Shown here: positions 15,379 through 26,700 of the stretch, piece by piece
How the letters are laid out: every line of letters begins with the position of its first letter
Numbering within the stretch: the stretch's first letter is position 1
Source: an uncultured Bryobacteraceae bacterium
GTDB taxonomy: Bacteria; Acidobacteriota; Terriglobia; Bryobacterales; Bryobacteraceae
Reading direction: 5' to 3'
Assembly (NCBI GenBank): GCA_955652915.1
Contig: CATPCJ010000358.1
Coordinates: forward strand, 1-35,936
Length of the DNA stretch: 35,936 nt
Translations under genes and position numbers: made by a program
The notes under the pieces: model-generated
Seen by the model: the letters and a program-made list of their open reading frames with translations, nothing else
The model's database searches: none
What the model was told of the DNA's origin: nothing

Positions 15379-17369
15379 TTTTGCGGCCATCCAACTGGGC
15401 ACAGTACGCGCGCACCGTTTCCGCCGGCCGTTTGCACGGAGGGAACGCAGATGGTGTTGCCGCCGCCGGACAACTTCAAAGGCGGGTAGCCATGTTCACG
15501 ATCCGCTTCGTCGAAGAATCCCAACTCCAGACGATACGGTTGCTGGAGATAAGATTCCGGCAATTCGAACTTCAGCAGCCGAACGTCACCGGGTTGCCAT
15601 TTGCATAAAGGCGGGTCCAGCTTTTGATCCCAGCTTGTCATTTGACCGTCGGCTCCAAAGGCATGCAACAGAAGTTTGAGTTTACAGGGGAGCGGCGCCA
15701 GCAGTTTCACGCGCAGCAGCAGCGTTCGGCCGTTGATCTTCAACCCGCTGATCTGCACGCGGCCGGAGTAGTCCGCGAAGGTTGGGTCCAGCGCGGCGGC
15801 TAAGGCTTCATACGCCGTGCGTGTGGCATAGATCGAGACCATGCTCCCTTCACCCAGACTTCGAAAATCGCCTAAACGTTGTTGAACAAAATCACCGCGC
15901 GAATGAAGAAATGAGCCACGCTCGGCTTTGGCATGCGCCACCATCAGAATCGCGGAACCATTCGCGATGGAATCCAGTCTTGACTTTATCTGTTCCTCCG
16001 TCCAGTCAAAATAATCCGCCCACTCAAACGTGATCGGGAGCTGTCGAACCCTGGCGGCTAGCTGAAGCCGCGGAACGTTGAAGTATCCATCGTTGCCGGA
16101 AAGATACCATCGCGATGGCGCCGCTGGACCCAGCGCTTCCGCGCGATCGATCACCTCCTGAACCGCATCGGTGGAAGCAGGCTGCAATTCGGCCAATGCG
16201 GGCTGCAGCCACGAGAGCTTCGCACCAGTGTCCGTGAACTGAACCCGCTCCGCGATCCAAGGTATCTCAGCCACCTTCGCAAGCGCCCATTGACCCAGCG
16301 CACCGGCGATCACAAGCGTCCTCAGCGTCCTGCCGGCACGCGACGTTTTCGCAATCCAGAACATAGCCAGGAGAAACGCCAAGGCGAAAAGAACAAAAGA
16401 TGGCAGCGGGTGCCGATTATTGGGCCACGGGCTGGTCAGGGCCATTATGAAAAACGGAACTGCTCCCAGGAGAAACAGAGCCACATGGCCGGCTGGAAAC
16501 GGAAGTGTTTTGCGCCGGCAGGTGGGAAGAAGAATAAGAGCCGCACCCATCAGGACCAACATCGTTACACCGATTCCCTGTACCGCCGAGATCCTCATCC
16601 ATGCGGCTAGCGTTCCGCGAAAAGTCACATCGGGTGGCGCACCGCCGGCGGCGTGCCTGGCATACGCCAAAGCCTCCGCGATGTTGAACGGGTACCAGAC
16701 GCCGGCAATCACGGCGGCAAGCAATCCCGCCTTCAGCAAATATCGCGCACGCGCCATCCGTTCCTGGCGGTCTTGCCAACACCAATAAGCAATGGGCAGC
16801 AGCACGAAGAACGGAAAAGTCGCCTTAGCGAGCAGACCCGATCCGAGCGCCAGTCCCAGCCAAAACCAATTGACTTCGGCCAGTAGAATTGCGATTACCC
16901 ACACGACGCACAACGTGAGTTGCAGATCTGGAAAAGCGGTTGGCGCCCAACGAGCCACCGCCGGTACCCCGGCGATCGCCAACATGGATAGAATGGCGAA
17001 CCAGAACGAAGTAACACGCCGGAGCACGGAAAATACGGCGATTCCGAGCAAAGCGGAAGACACGGCGGCTAACAATCCCACCGCCAAAGGAGTTCGTGCG
17101 CGCCCGGCCAGATGTATAAAAAACGCGAGCGTGTTCACGTACAGGGGAGGCTTCGAATAGTGCTGCGCGCCGGCGATATAACCAAGCCAACTCGGGAGAC
17201 CGAACGACGTGACGTGGTCGGCGGTGTCCAGCGCCTCCGTCACATATTCGCTGTCGTCCCAGAGAAAGACAGCGTATCCGTAATGGCTCACGAACAACGC
17301 AGTGGTGAGATAGCTCGCAAGAACCAGCGCCAAAATCCAGCGCCGCGTACCGCGTGGCGGATCAGGCAT
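15375..17369 (-). CDS. Membrane glycosyltransferase, ArnT/PMT (GT39)-like
   Basis: 664 residues with about ten to twelve hydrophobic segments between residues 10 and 380, then a soluble C-terminal domain of about 280 residues. The first periplasmic loop has the acidic GT-C signature FLWDDSEYV, and [15 protein letters not shown] resembles the K-P-P motif of the GT39/ArnT group. Such enzymes transfer a sugar from a polyprenyl-phosphate donor to lipid or protein on the outer face of the inner membrane. The C-terminal part (with [20 protein letters not shown]) looks beta-rich and is not recognised. It overlaps the end of the large glycosyltransferase gene by 8 nt, so the two are probably co-transcribed. 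A nearby UbiA-family enzyme could act on the lipid carrier. Confidence 0.82.
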   Translation of the reverse strand: MPDPPRGTRRWILALVLASYLTTALFVSHYGYAVFLWDDSEYVTEALDTADHVTSFGLPSWLGYIAGAQHYSKPPLYVNTLAFFIHLAGRARTPLAVGLLAAVSSALLGIAVFSVLRRVTSFWFAILSMLAIAGVPAVARWAPTAFPDLQLTLCVVWVIAILLAEVNWFWLGLALGSGLLAKATFPFFVLLPIAYWCWQDRQERMARARYLLKAGLLAAVIAGVWYPFNIAEALAYARHAAGGAPPDVTFRGTLAAWMRISAVQGIGVTMLVLMGAALILLPTCRRKTLPFPAGHVALFLLGAVPFFIMALTSPWPNNRHPLPSFVLFALAFLLAMFWIAKTSRAGRTLRTLVIAGALGQWALAKVAEIPWIAERVQFTDTGAKLSWLQPALAELQPASTDAVQEVIDRAEALGPAAPSRWYLSGNDGYFNVPRLQLAARVRQLPITFEWADYFDWTEEQIKSRLDSIANGSAILMVAHAKAERGSFLHSRGDFVQQRLGDFRSLGEGSMVSIYATRTAYEALAAALDPTFADYSGRVQISGLKINGRTLLLRVKLLAPLPCKLKLLLHAFGADGQMTSWDQKLDPPLCKWQPGDVRLLKFELPESYLQQPYRLELGFFDEADREHGYPPLKLSGGGNTICVPSVQTAGGNGARVLCPVGWPQN

Positions 17370-20300
17370 TCTGCAAGGCCGCCTGTTGCGCGGAGCCCTC
17401 TTGCCACCGCGTGTAAGCCAGGCTATTCGCGGCGGCGAGAATCGGATACAGCAAATCGGCAGCCGAATTTGCGCGAAGCCGGCCGGGCTCTGGAATACCG
17501 TGCGCTTGAATGAGGCATTCAGTGTCCGTCAGTTGCACCAGCACGCCGTTGGTTCTGGCGCGATCGAGCGCGGCTTGGGGAAAACCAGCGCCAAACAGCG
17601 CTAGCGATTTTCGATGCCCCGTTTGTTCCAGCACAATATTGTGGCCTGCCGCGCGATACTTATCGGCCATTTCGATAAACCAGGGATGCATCCCGAAAAA
17701 GGCTATGTCAAACGGTTGCGCAAAAAACTCTCGCCGGGCCGTTTCCGACGCCATGAATTCACGAACTCTTTGCGTGATCTGTAATTCATTATCGCGAGAG
17801 CTGAGCGATGTCCGGTGAACGCGATAGCGGTACAGACTCCTTCGTTGACCGAAGTGCCTCGCACGGAAGAGGCTATTCATACGCATCCAATAATCGTAGT
17901 CTTCAAAGCCGAAGAGCGCTGTCGAGTATTCGCCCGCCAACATTCCAGCCCACGCGCGATACAGAAAGCACGCGCCAAAATAGTTGTTTTGGACGAAGTT
18001 CAATTCGCCCGGATCGCGCGGCCAGCAAATCAGGTTCCCGCCGGGGGGCGTCTGATATCCAGGGCAATAATCGGACTGGAGCAGCGGCCGGCCTTCCTCG
18101 TCAATCAATTCCTGATCGGCATAAACCATTTCCACATCGGCGTTGTGATCGAGAAAATTCACCAACTGTTGGAGCATATCCGGCAGCATCACATTGTCGT
18201 CCGAGGTCCAGGTCCGGTACTCTCCTTTGGCCTGCGCGAAGCCTGTGTTTAGCGCAGCAGGCAGCTTCCGATTGGTCTGCCGGACAATACACACTCGCGG
18301 ATGGTCGCGATATGAATTCAGTATCCGGGGTGTGTCATCAATGGATCCATCGTCAACAATTATCAATTCCAGATTCTGATACGTTTGGCCTAAAACGCTC
18401 TCGATGGCGGCCGCAACATATCGGGCGCCGTTGTGCACCGGCAACACGACGGAGACGAGTCCCGGTGTTGACTGCGCCGACAAGCCTCGGAAATCCAACG
18501 GAAGCCCGCCATAAATTCGTTCCTTGAAATCGACATAGGGCGCGTAGCTTGAAATTACCGTTGCGCTATTATTTCGTTTCACGATCGAATGCTTCTCAGG
18601 CAGGCGCCGGCGTTCCGGATAGATGCGATAGTAAACGTATTCCAAATACGCGGGGCGCACCACGCGTCGCACTCTTTCCGGGATAAGCGTCTGCATGAAA
18701 TCCAGTGAATGATGCAGGCCGCGCTTCAGCCGATTCCTCAAGAGCCCTCTCTCAATCCGGGCGAGCCGCCCGTGCATCGCTTCGGCTGTGGATTCGATTT
18801 CCAACGCGTGCTTCCGCGCCGCCTCCAGCTCGCCTTGCAGCATCTTCGACTTGTCTGCTTCCGCATCCAACTGCTTCCGCAGATGCGCGTTGTTGTCTTG
18901 CACGCGATCGGCGGCTTCGCGCGCCTCCTGCAGATTCTTTTTCTCGCGGCTCACATCGGCGCGCAGCCCGGCCGCCAGTTTTTGAAGGTTTAGAGTCTTA
19001 TCCTGCTCTTGCCGGACCTCCAGTTCCAACTTCTGATTTGCCCGCACCGCGGCGTCCGCCTGCTCTTGCAGTTCTACTAACTCCGCCTTTCGTTCGGCAA
19101 TACCGTGGATGGCCACTTCGTGCGCCTGTTCCAGCGCCGCGAAATTAGCGAGCAGGGTTTTGGAAGCGATTTGAGGCGCTTCCGGCGGGACAAATCCACT
19201 TTGCAACGGCGATTTGTCGAACCATTCCGCCATCTTGTCGAAACAGAATTGCTCCCAATTCATCCCGTTTGGATCGGGCCAGTATTCGAGAATTCCAGCA
19301 TTGCGCCGCTTGCACTCGAAAGCGCGCAGCAGCAGCGGCTCCTGCAATTTCGCGGAGGAAATCACCCGCTCCGAGACTGGATAGAACATGGATGCAAGAA
19401 AGAGGAATTTGTCCAGCAGGTCCGCCGGCGGAACGATCTCCGGAAGTTCGAGTACCCCATCCTGCGGGTCGTCCAAGTCGACCGTGAGGCCGAGGTGCGA
19501 GTACACCGACCGGCCAAACGTGACAACCGTCTTTCCCGCCTGCATCGCTTCGTACCCGGTTGTCGAACTTATGGTGCAGACACAGTCGCATGCCTGTATC
19601 AGCGGGCCCATGGGGTGTCCACCTTCCAAAACACAAGCACGGCTGAGCACGGAATCGGAGAGCTTTGTCCCTGACGGATCCACCGGATGTGGCTTGATGA
19701 TGACGTTGTGTTTTCCCGCCGGAAGCGCGTCCAGTATCTTTTCGCAGAACTGGGTCATTGAGGAAAACGGCGAGTTGAGAAGAACGTTGGAATCGTTCTC
19801 AACCTGAAGGGGTATCAAGATCGTTTTCTTGGCAGGATCTAGTCCGAGTGAATCTACCAGTTCCACACGCGATCCCGAACCCAGCCACGGCGCCAGATAC
19901 GTTCGTCGAAACGACGCCGCCAAATAGTCGCAACAGAGCGGCAAGTCGATGTTGCGGAATCGATCCCACAACTGTCGCAATGCACTCTCGGCGTTCACAC
20001 CTTGCGGATCGAAAAAATAAGATACGGGCCTGGGGCTGCGATCGAGACCCACCTCGTTATGGATCACAAGAGTGTTGCGCGTGGCGGCTATCCGATCCAG
20101 CAGCGAATTCTTGTTCCAGACAAAAATCGCATCCGGCCGGGTTCGGTCCAAAACGAATTCAATGTACTCCACCCAATACGCGATATCCGGATCGTCCAAT
20201 GACACGGCCGGATCGAGTGTCTTGGCGTAAACCGCTCGCCAATCCCGCATATGCGGAGGATGCCGGAAATCTTCCGGAGAGAATGTGTTCCTGGCGCCAT

Positions 20301-21078
20301 ACAACGCCTTCAGTTCCGAGGTCGTGGAATAAAACGCATTCCATCCCAGGTCGCGATATTCCTCACCCAACAGGTAGTAGCGCTCGAAGAATTGCTGATA
20401 GAGAAGTGGATCTCCGTAGAGCGGTAATGGCTGCAGAAAGAAAAGCAGATTGCCCTTGTTCCCTGTCGATGCACCCTTCACTTCCTGATTCAACCAGAGG
20501 CGAACGTACGCCAACGAAAATGGCACGAGTCCCTTGATGGTCCCGCCATAGGTTGCGTCCATCTCCTCCAGGAACGAGCCTGTCTCGGCGGGCGGCGTGG
20601 ATTTCAGGAAGCGGCAAAAGAAAACCGCGCGATCGGAATACTCATTCCACTCGGCCCTGAATTCGTCACCATGCAGGAAAGCATAAGTGACGACACCGAA
20701 GTAATCCTGCAATAAGTTCGCCAGGCTTTCCAGCCGAAAAACCAGTTCACCGGAGGGCAGATGAACGCCGGTGGCGGGGGCGATCCGGCAGGATACGACA
20801 AAAGTTCCGCCCGATGAGAGTCGATCGCGAAGCAGATTCAGAGCCGTTCGAACATCTTCACCCGTCCGGAATTCATCGAGCGCCAGGATGAGATCGTAGC
20901 GATCTTGCGCCGGCTCCCGGCCCTGATGAACTTCATTCCCGGCTTCGCGCAACAATGCCGTTCCAAGAGATTCTTCAGCCCGGAGATCGAGAATCCGTTT
21001 TCCGCTTACCAACCCGCGGAGGAGACGATAGTATGCCAGCGTGGCCGAATTCATGGCACGGTGCAAGCCTTTCATCAT
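17362..21078 (-). CDS. Very large multidomain surface-polysaccharide glycosyltransferase (KpsC-like + coiled coil + GT2)
   Basis: 1238 residues from the ATG at 21078; a TTG at 21099 in the same frame would add 7. Four regions are visible. Residues 1-165 are a degenerate methyltransferase-like fold (GKRILDLRAEESLG, YDLILALDEF). Residues about 210-590 resemble the capsule synthesis proteins KpsC/KpsS (KTILIPLQVENDSNVLLNS, VIIKPHPVDPSG, ISSTTGYEAMQAGKTVVTFG). Residues about 645-775 are a long coiled coil rich in E, A, K and L. Residues about 873-1095 are a GT2 domain (VSVVLPVHNGARYVAAAIES, LIIVDDGSIDDTPRI, WTSDDNVMLPD). The last 130 residues are unknown. It probably builds or links a surface glycan at the cytoplasmic face. 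It is co-transcribed with the GT39-like gene. Confidence 0.85.
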   Translation of the reverse strand: MMKGLHRAMNSATLAYYRLLRGLVSGKRILDLRAEESLGTALLREAGNEVHQGREPAQDRYDLILALDEFRTGEDVRTALNLLRDRLSSGGTFVVSCRIAPATGVHLPSGELVFRLESLANLLQDYFGVVTYAFLHGDEFRAEWNEYSDRAVFFCRFLKSTPPAETGSFLEEMDATYGGTIKGLVPFSLAYVRLWLNQEVKGASTGNKGNLLFFLQPLPLYGDPLLYQQFFERYYLLGEEYRDLGWNAFYSTTSELKALYGARNTFSPEDFRHPPHMRDWRAVYAKTLDPAVSLDDPDIAYWVEYIEFVLDRTRPDAIFVWNKNSLLDRIAATRNTLVIHNEVGLDRSPRPVSYFFDPQGVNAESALRQLWDRFRNIDLPLCCDYLAASFRRTYLAPWLGSGSRVELVDSLGLDPAKKTILIPLQVENDSNVLLNSPFSSMTQFCEKILDALPAGKHNVIIKPHPVDPSGTKLSDSVLSRACVLEGGHPMGPLIQACDCVCTISSTTGYEAMQAGKTVVTFGRSVYSHLGLTVDLDDPQDGVLELPEIVPPADLLDKFLFLASMFYPVSERVISSAKLQEPLLLRAFECKRRNAGILEYWPDPNGMNWEQFCFDKMAEWFDKSPLQSGFVPPEAPQIASKTLLANFAALEQAHEVAIHGIAERKAELVELQEQADAAVRANQKLELEVRQEQDKTLNLQKLAAGLRADVSREKKNLQEAREAADRVQDNNAHLRKQLDAEADKSKMLQGELEAARKHALEIESTAEAMHGRLARIERGLLRNRLKRGLHHSLDFMQTLIPERVRRVVRPAYLEYVYYRIYPERRRLPEKHSIVKRNNSATVISSYAPYVDFKERIYGGLPLDFRGLSAQSTPGLVSVVLPVHNGARYVAAAIESVLGQTYQNLELIIVDDGSIDDTPRILNSYRDHPRVCIVRQTNRKLPAALNTGFAQAKGEYRTWTSDDNVMLPDMLQQLVNFLDHNADVEMVYADQELIDEEGRPLLQSDYCPGYQTPPGGNLICWPRDPGELNFVQNNYFGACFLYRAWAGMLAGEYSTALFGFEDYDYWMRMNSLFRARHFGQRRSLYRYRVHRTSLSSRDNELQITQRVREFMASETARREFFAQPFDIAFFGMHPWFIEMADKYRAAGHNIVLEQTGHRKSLALFGAGFPQAALDRARTNGVLVQLTDTECLIQAHGIPEPGRLRANSAADLLYPILAAANSLAYTRWQEGSAQQAALQNA

Positions 21079-21110
21079 AAGCTTTTTCACGGCCGGCAAG
21101 CATTTCCGGT

Positions 21111-21116
21111 TATCCT
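21111..21116 (+). promoter_or_regulatory. -10 box of the UbiA-family gene
   Basis: TATCCT is followed by exactly 7 nt (GACGTCA) and the ATG at 21124, again placing the transcription start at the start codon. Confidence 0.4.
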
Positions 21117-21123
21117 GACGTCA

Positions 21124-22107
21124 ATGAGCATGCTCGACTCATCCGGCGCCAGGATCGATTCGCAGCCCCCGCGGAAGCAAGAAGCTTCCTCTCTGCCGGC
21201 CTATGTTCGCATGATGCGGATGGATCACTGGGTGAAAAATGTCTTTGTGCTTCCGGGCATTCTGGTCGCCCTGTCCATTGAACCACATCGAATCGGTTGG
21301 ATCGATCTTCTCATCGGATTGCTGGCGGTCTGTCTCATCAGCTCCAGCAACTATGTGCTGAACGAGTTGCTGGATGCTCCGTTCGACCGCTTTCATCCGG
21401 CTAAATCGCAGCGCGCCGCCGCATCCGGCCAAGTGAATCGAAGCCTCGGGTACCTGGAATGGATCGCGCTTCTGGCAGCGGGATTGGCTCTAAGTTTCCG
21501 GATCTCAATTCCATTTGTCGTAGTGATGGCCGCGCTTTGGTTGATGGGTTGCGCTTATAACATTCCACCCATCCGCACCAAGGATGTCGCCTATCTCGAT
21601 GTCCTCTCCGAAGCGATCAACAACCCACTGCGAATGCTGGCGGGCTGGTACATCACCAGATCGGCAGCGGTTCCGATAACGTCGTTGCTGATCAGTTATT
21701 GGATGATCGGGTGCTACTTCATGGCGATCAAACGCTACGCCGAGTATCGCGACTTGAGCGGCGGGCAGCTCACGCACTACCGCAAATCCTTCGCGCATTA
21801 TACGGAGCGATCACTTCTGGTTAGCATCATGTTCTACGGCGCGCATGCCATGTTGTTCTTCGGCGCATTTATCGGACGCTACCGGCTGGAATTGATCCTG
21901 TCGTTTCCACTGGTGGCGTTGGTGATGGCTGTCTATTTATGGCTGGCCTTCAATAAAGACAGCGGTGTGCAGCATCCGGAGTCGCTCTACAAGGAACCGA
22001 TGCTGATGATTCCGGTGCTGCTGTGCGCTGTTGTGATGGTCGCGCTGCTGTTTGCCGATCTACCATTTTTGCACAGTATTTTTCGCGCGACTATGCCGGG
22101 GCTGTGA
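21124..22107 (+). CDS. UbiA-family prenyltransferase (decaprenyl-phosphate phosphoribosyltransferase-like)
   Basis: 327 residues from the ATG at 21124; the same frame is open to 20905 but that part overlaps the divergent gene. About eight to nine hydrophobic segments are present. The opening MRMDHWVKNVFVLPG is typical of the branch that attaches phosphoribose to decaprenyl phosphate (as in mycobacterial arabinan synthesis). The first acidic motif appears as NELLDAPFDRFHPAKSQRA, in place of the usual N-D-x-x-D-x-x-x-D-R. The second motif lies around TKDVAYLDVLSEAINNPLR. Placed next to polysaccharide glycosyltransferases, it probably makes a polyprenyl-linked sugar donor. The exact donor and acceptor are inferred. 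An ATG at 21130 is an alternative start. Confidence 0.85.
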   Translation: MSMLDSSGARIDSQPPRKQEASSLPAYVRMMRMDHWVKNVFVLPGILVALSIEPHRIGWIDLLIGLLAVCLISSSNYVLNELLDAPFDRFHPAKSQRAAASGQVNRSLGYLEWIALLAAGLALSFRISIPFVVVMAALWLMGCAYNIPPIRTKDVAYLDVLSEAINNPLRMLAGWYITRSAAVPITSLLISYWMIGCYFMAIKRYAEYRDLSGGQLTHYRKSFAHYTERSLLVSIMFYGAHAMLFFGAFIGRYRLELILSFPLVALVMAVYLWLAFNKDSGVQHPESLYKEPMLMIPVLLCAVVMVALLFADLPFLHSIFRATMPGL

Positions 22108-22138
22108 GTCCTATGCCACTTAGCTTTCATCCACAAAG

Positions 22139-22160
22139 GCGTCGAGACGAGTCTCGACGC
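22139..22160. repeat. Perfect 10-bp inverted repeat in the convergent gap
   Basis: GCGTCGAGAC and GTCTCGACGC are separated by GA. It lies between the end of the UbiA-family gene and the end of the DUF1501 gene and could act as a terminator hairpin, though no U tract follows. A related smaller hairpin lies at 22217-22229. Confidence 0.65.
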
Positions 22161-22216
22161 GGCACGCTTGGCGACGGGCATATTCGAGACCTCAGCTTGT
22201 GAGCGGACAAGTAGAG

Positions 22217-22229
22217 GCGTCGAGGACGC
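22217..22229. repeat. Small hairpin GCGTC-GAG-GACGC
   Basis: A 5-bp stem with a 3-nt loop. It shares the sequence GGCGTCGAG with the larger palindrome at 22139-22160, which suggests two copies of one repeat type within 144 nt. Confidence 0.45.
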
Positions 22230-22251
22230 TCGTACCCATGCGTACGCCACG

Positions 22252-23721
22252 TTAGGTCAGGACCTGTTTCACTACTTCGCCGGCAATATCGGTCAGGCGG
22301 AAATGGCGGCCCTGGAACTTATAGGTCAGCCGCTTGTGGTCGACTCCCAGGCAGTGGAGTATGGTCGCTTGCAAATCAAAAACGTGGACGGGATCGGAAA
22401 CAACGTTATAGCAGTAGTCGTCTGTTTCGCCTATGGTGACGCCGCGCTTGATGCCACCCCCGGCCATCCAGACAGCAAAGCAGCGCGGATGATGATCGCG
22501 GCCGTAGTTGGTTTCCGTCAGCTTGCCCTGGCAGTAAACCGTCCGGCCGAACTCGCCGCCCCACAGCACCAGCGTATCGTCGAGCAATCCCCGCTGCTTT
22601 AGATCCTGAATTAAGGCGGCCGACGGCTGGTCGACGCTTTTGCACTGCAACGCGAGATCGCGCGGCAAATCATTGTGTTGATCCCACCCGCGCTTATAAA
22701 GCTGAATAAAGCGAACGCCCCGCTCCGCCAGCCGGCGCGCCAACAGACAATTCGCGGCGTAGGTGCCAGCCTTACGGGCATCCGGACCGTACATTTCGAA
22801 AACATGCTCCGGCTCTTTCGACAAGTCCATCAACTCCGGCACGGAGGTCTGCATGCGATAAGCCATTTCGTACTGAGAAATACGGGTCTCGATCTCGGGA
22901 TCGCCGTAAGCCTTGGAGTTGAGCGAGTTCAATTTCGCCACGGAGTCAAGCATGCGGCGGCGCGTGTCCTTGCTGACGCCGGGCGGATCTGAGAGATACA
23001 AAACCGGATCGCCGGAGGCCCGGAAATTAACGCCCTGGTAATTGGACGGAAGAAAGCCGCTACCCCAGAGCCGCGAGAATAGAGGCTGATCTACGTTGAT
23101 CGCGCTGGACTGCGAGATGAGCACGACAAATGCCGGCAAATTTTGATTCTCACTCCCCAGGCCGTAGCTAACCCACGATCCCATGCTGGGACGTCCAGGC
23201 TGCTGGCTGCCGGTCTGGATAAACGTGATCGCCGGATCGTGATTGATCGCCTCCGTGTTGACTGTTTTTATAATGGCGATGTCATCGACGATCTGGCCGT
23301 GGTAGGGAACCAATTCGCTGAGCCAGGTTCCGCTCTGTCCATGCTGGCTGAACTTGAATAGCGAGCTGACTACCGGAAACGCACTTTGTCCGGAGGTCAT
23401 GCCGGTGATGCGCTGGCCGTTGCGCACGGAATCCGGCAGTTCCTTTCCGTGCTCTTTTTTGAGCTGTGGTTTGTAGTCGAAGAGATCGATTTGCGACGGG
23501 GCGCCGGATTGATGGAGATAAATCACGCGCTTCGCTTTGGGCGCGAAATGCGGTAGGCCAACCAGGCCCGTAGTCTTGGGATCTCGATCCCCGCTCTCGC
23601 CCAGCAGCGCATCCTGACTAAATAAACTCGCCAGCGCGGCCGCGCCAATCCCGGTGCTGGCGCGCGAAAAGAAATGACGGCGAGTCATCGAAAGAAGTTG
23701 TGCGTATCGGGTAGAATCCAT
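22252..23721 (-). CDS. DUF1501 secreted protein (Tat signal)
   Basis: 489 residues. The twin-arginine signal is [20 protein letters not shown] (R14-R15); an ATG at 23688 directly before it is an alternative start. The rest matches DUF1501, a family related to sulfatase/alkaline-phosphatase-like folds: [52 protein letters not shown] and [23 protein letters not shown]1501 proteins are almost always encoded beside DUF1549/DUF1553 cytochrome proteins in Planctomycetes, Verrucomicrobia and Acidobacteriota; the reaction is not established. The gene starts 3 nt after the DUF1553 gene ends. Tat export means it folds before export, probably with cofactor or metal. Confidence 0.92.
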   Translation of the reverse strand: MDSTRYAQLLSMTRRHFFSRASTGIGAAALASLFSQDALLGESGDRDPKTTGLVGLPHFAPKAKRVIYLHQSGAPSQIDLFDYKPQLKKEHGKELPDSVRNGQRITGMTSGQSAFPVVSSLFKFSQHGQSGTWLSELVPYHGQIVDDIAIIKTVNTEAINHDPAITFIQTGSQQPGRPSMGSWVSYGLGSENQNLPAFVVLISQSSAINVDQPLFSRLWGSGFLPSNYQGVNFRASGDPVLYLSDPPGVSKDTRRRMLDSVAKLNSLNSKAYGDPEIETRISQYEMAYRMQTSVPELMDLSKEPEHVFEMYGPDARKAGTYAANCLLARRLAERGVRFIQLYKRGWDQHNDLPRDLALQCKSVDQPSAALIQDLKQRGLLDDTLVLWGGEFGRTVYCQGKLTETNYGRDHHPRCFAVWMAGGGIKRGVTIGETDDYCYNVVSDPVHVFDLQATILHCLGVDHKRLTYKFQGRHFRLTDIAGEVVKQVLT

Positions 23722-23724
23722 CGC

Positions 23725-26700
23725 CTATTCCTTCGTGATTGCCTCGTCGAGATTTAGAATCGCGCTGGCCACCATGGTCCATGCGGCCAGTTCGGTGGCA
23801 TTGAGTTGCGGATCGGCGTCCGATTCACCCACGTGCAGGAGCTGATCAGCCGCTTTCGGTTGCGCCCTATACTCGGCTACCTGCTTGTCGGCGAGGTCGC
23901 GGAGTATCTTAATTTCTCGTGAAGTGGGAGCGCGCGCAGTGACCAACCGGAACGCAAAAGTGATGCGTTGCTTCGGATCGTGGCCGGCTTCGGTCAACAT
24001 ACGCTGCGCGAGCCAGCGCGCTGCCTCCACATAAGTCGGGTCGTTCATCAACACCAAGGCTTGCAGCGGCGTGTTCGTCGCCGATCGGCGGGCCGTGCAT
24101 TTCTCACGGTCCGGTGCATCGAAAACGATCAGCGACGGCGGTGGACTGGTGCGCTTCCAAAAACTGTACATGCTGCGCCGATAGAGATCTTTGCCGTTGC
24201 CGGGCGAATAACTTTGCGCCGAGTAGACATCGCCGTAGGACGTTTCTTCCCACAATCCAACCGGCTGGTAGGGATACACAGAGGGGCCGCCGACCTGCTC
24301 ATCCAAGAGTCCACTGACCGCCAGGGCATTGTCGCGAATCATTTCCGCGGGCAGCCGCAGACGAGGTCCGCGCGCCAACAGCCGATTCTCGGGATCTTTT
24401 TCGCGCAACTCCGGAGTGACACGCGACGATTGCCGGTAGGCTGCCGACATGACGATCAACTTTTGCATCGCCTTTACATCCCAACCGCTTTGTACGAAAT
24501 TTACAGCCAGCCAATCGAGCAATTCCGGATGACTGGGCGGTTCACCTTGAGAGCCAAAATCTTCCGCAGTCTTCACCAGTCCCGCGCCAAAGTACATTTG
24601 CCAGAAATGATTCACTGTCACACGGGCTGTGAGAGGGTGTGCGGGATCGACCAGCCATTTGGCTAGAGTGAGACGATTGAGCGGGGCATCTTTCGACAAC
24701 GGGGGCAGGATGGATGGAACACCGGCCGTCACCTTCTCACCGCGATTGCGGTAATCGCCGCGCGCGAGCACGGTGGTTTCTCGCGGCTTGTCGGAATCCT
24801 GCATCACCATCGACGTAGGGATCGTCTCTCGCAGGAACTGCTGCTCGGCCTTTAGCCGTTTCAGATCGGCATTAAGCTTACGGAAGTCTTCGGGGGCCTC
24901 GTACGTCAGGAAATAATCGCGCAGCCGATCTTTCTGATCTTTGGAGCGCTTCGATTCCGTAAGATTAAGCGTCACTCGCGTCGGTTGGATGATTGCGAGT
25001 TGTTCTATCTCAGCGGGATTCAGCGCCCGCGCATAGATACGCAAATCGTCGAGTTGGCCTTTGAACGGTTTGCTCACAGCGGCATCGCCAACGGCCAGCG
25101 GAGCATCGTTGCGCATGGAACCGGTCAGATGATCCTTCAGGACATCGATGGCTTCGGGTTTCCCATTCAACCACAGGCTCAATCCAGACGCCCGGCCCGA
25201 TCCATCATAGGCAAGGACCACGTGATACCACGGTCTGGGCACGCCGTCGTCCTTGGAGGACAACGGAAGGCGAGCCTCGGTTCGAATCTCGATGGCGTCA
25301 TCGGGCCAATGGTGGGTGAGCCGAAACGAAAGCTGCGCTCCACGGCGCAGATCGCCTATTGGAATAGCGTCGCCCAAAACCAACTCAAAGCCCTGACGCG
25401 TTTTCGGATCTGAAATCTTGTGCAATACATCTGTCTCGAGAATGCCGTTGCCTCGTACCCAAACTGCGATTGTGAACGGATCGCGGCTGTCGAAATCTCC
25501 GACTGGTCCAAAATCGACCTGAGCCTCGCCGCTCAAATCTATCGCCCGGTTCACGATTCCCGCCGGATAGGTGACGTCTCCCTTGACGATGCGCGCGGCC
25601 TCGCGGCGCCCGGCGGAATCCGACATATTGTCGTCGAATTCGTAATGAGCTAGCAGACCCGATGCCGGCGGCAGCTTCGACGCGAGGTATGCAGTCTTCC
25701 CCCATTCCGCTTGCAATTTCGCGATTTCAGTTTCCGGGAGCGCCTGTTGCGTTTCGGTTAGCTGCTTCTTGACTCGCTCTTCATCTCGCGCCTGCTCCGG
25801 GGTGGGAATCCGCACCACCGGCTCGGCGTTTCCTCGTCTTCCATCCAGACCTTTTTCGGGAATGGTATTGAAGAAGGCATAAAACCGATAAAAATCCCGC
25901 TGCGAAATCGGGTCGTACTTGTGATCGTGGCAACGCGCGCAGCCCATGGTCATGCCCAGAAAAGCGACGGATGTAGTCTCCACTCGATCCACTACATATT
26001 CGTTCTGATACTCCTCTGGTATCGCGCCGCCTTCGAAATTGATCATGTGATTGCGATTGAAGCCGCTCGCGATTTTCTGATCGACGGTTCCATTGGGCAA
26101 CAGATCGCCGGCGAGTTGCTCGACGATGAACTCGCTGTACGGCATGTTCCGGTTGAAGGCGCCAATCACCCAATCGCGCCAGTGCCACATGTCGCGATGG
26201 CTGTCGATATGATAGCCGTGCGTGTCGGCGTAACGCGCCAAGTCAAGCCACTGCATGGCCATGCGCTCGCCATAGCGCGGCGAATCCAACAGACGGGCAA
26301 CTTGTTTCTCGTAAGCGTCGGCCGAGTGGTCCGCAAGGAAAGCGTCGAGCTCGGCGGGAGTTGGCGGAATGCCCGTGATGTCGAGCGACAAGCGTCGAAG
26401 CAAGGTTGCTTTGGACGCTTCCGCTGACGGCTTGATACCCTCGCGTTCCAATCGCGCCAGCACGAACCGATCGATGGGATTTTTCGCCCGCTTCTTGTCT
26501 TTGACTTCGGGCAAGGCAGCGGATTGAGGCGCCACATAGGCCCAATGCACTTCCCACTTCGCGCCTTCATCGATCCAGCGCTTGACTAGTTGGACCTGTG
26601 CTTCCGTAAGTGCCGGACCAGCGGCGGCGGGAGGCATTCGATTGCTTGACGAAGCAGCGATGCGCTGGTAGAGACGGCTCTTCGCGGCATCGCCCGGAGC

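Noticed and set aside
20905..21123. Long N-terminal extension of the UbiA-family protein
   Set aside because: It overlaps the start of the divergent glycosyltransferase gene and does not resemble any UbiA protein; the ATG at 21124 gives the normal N-terminus.
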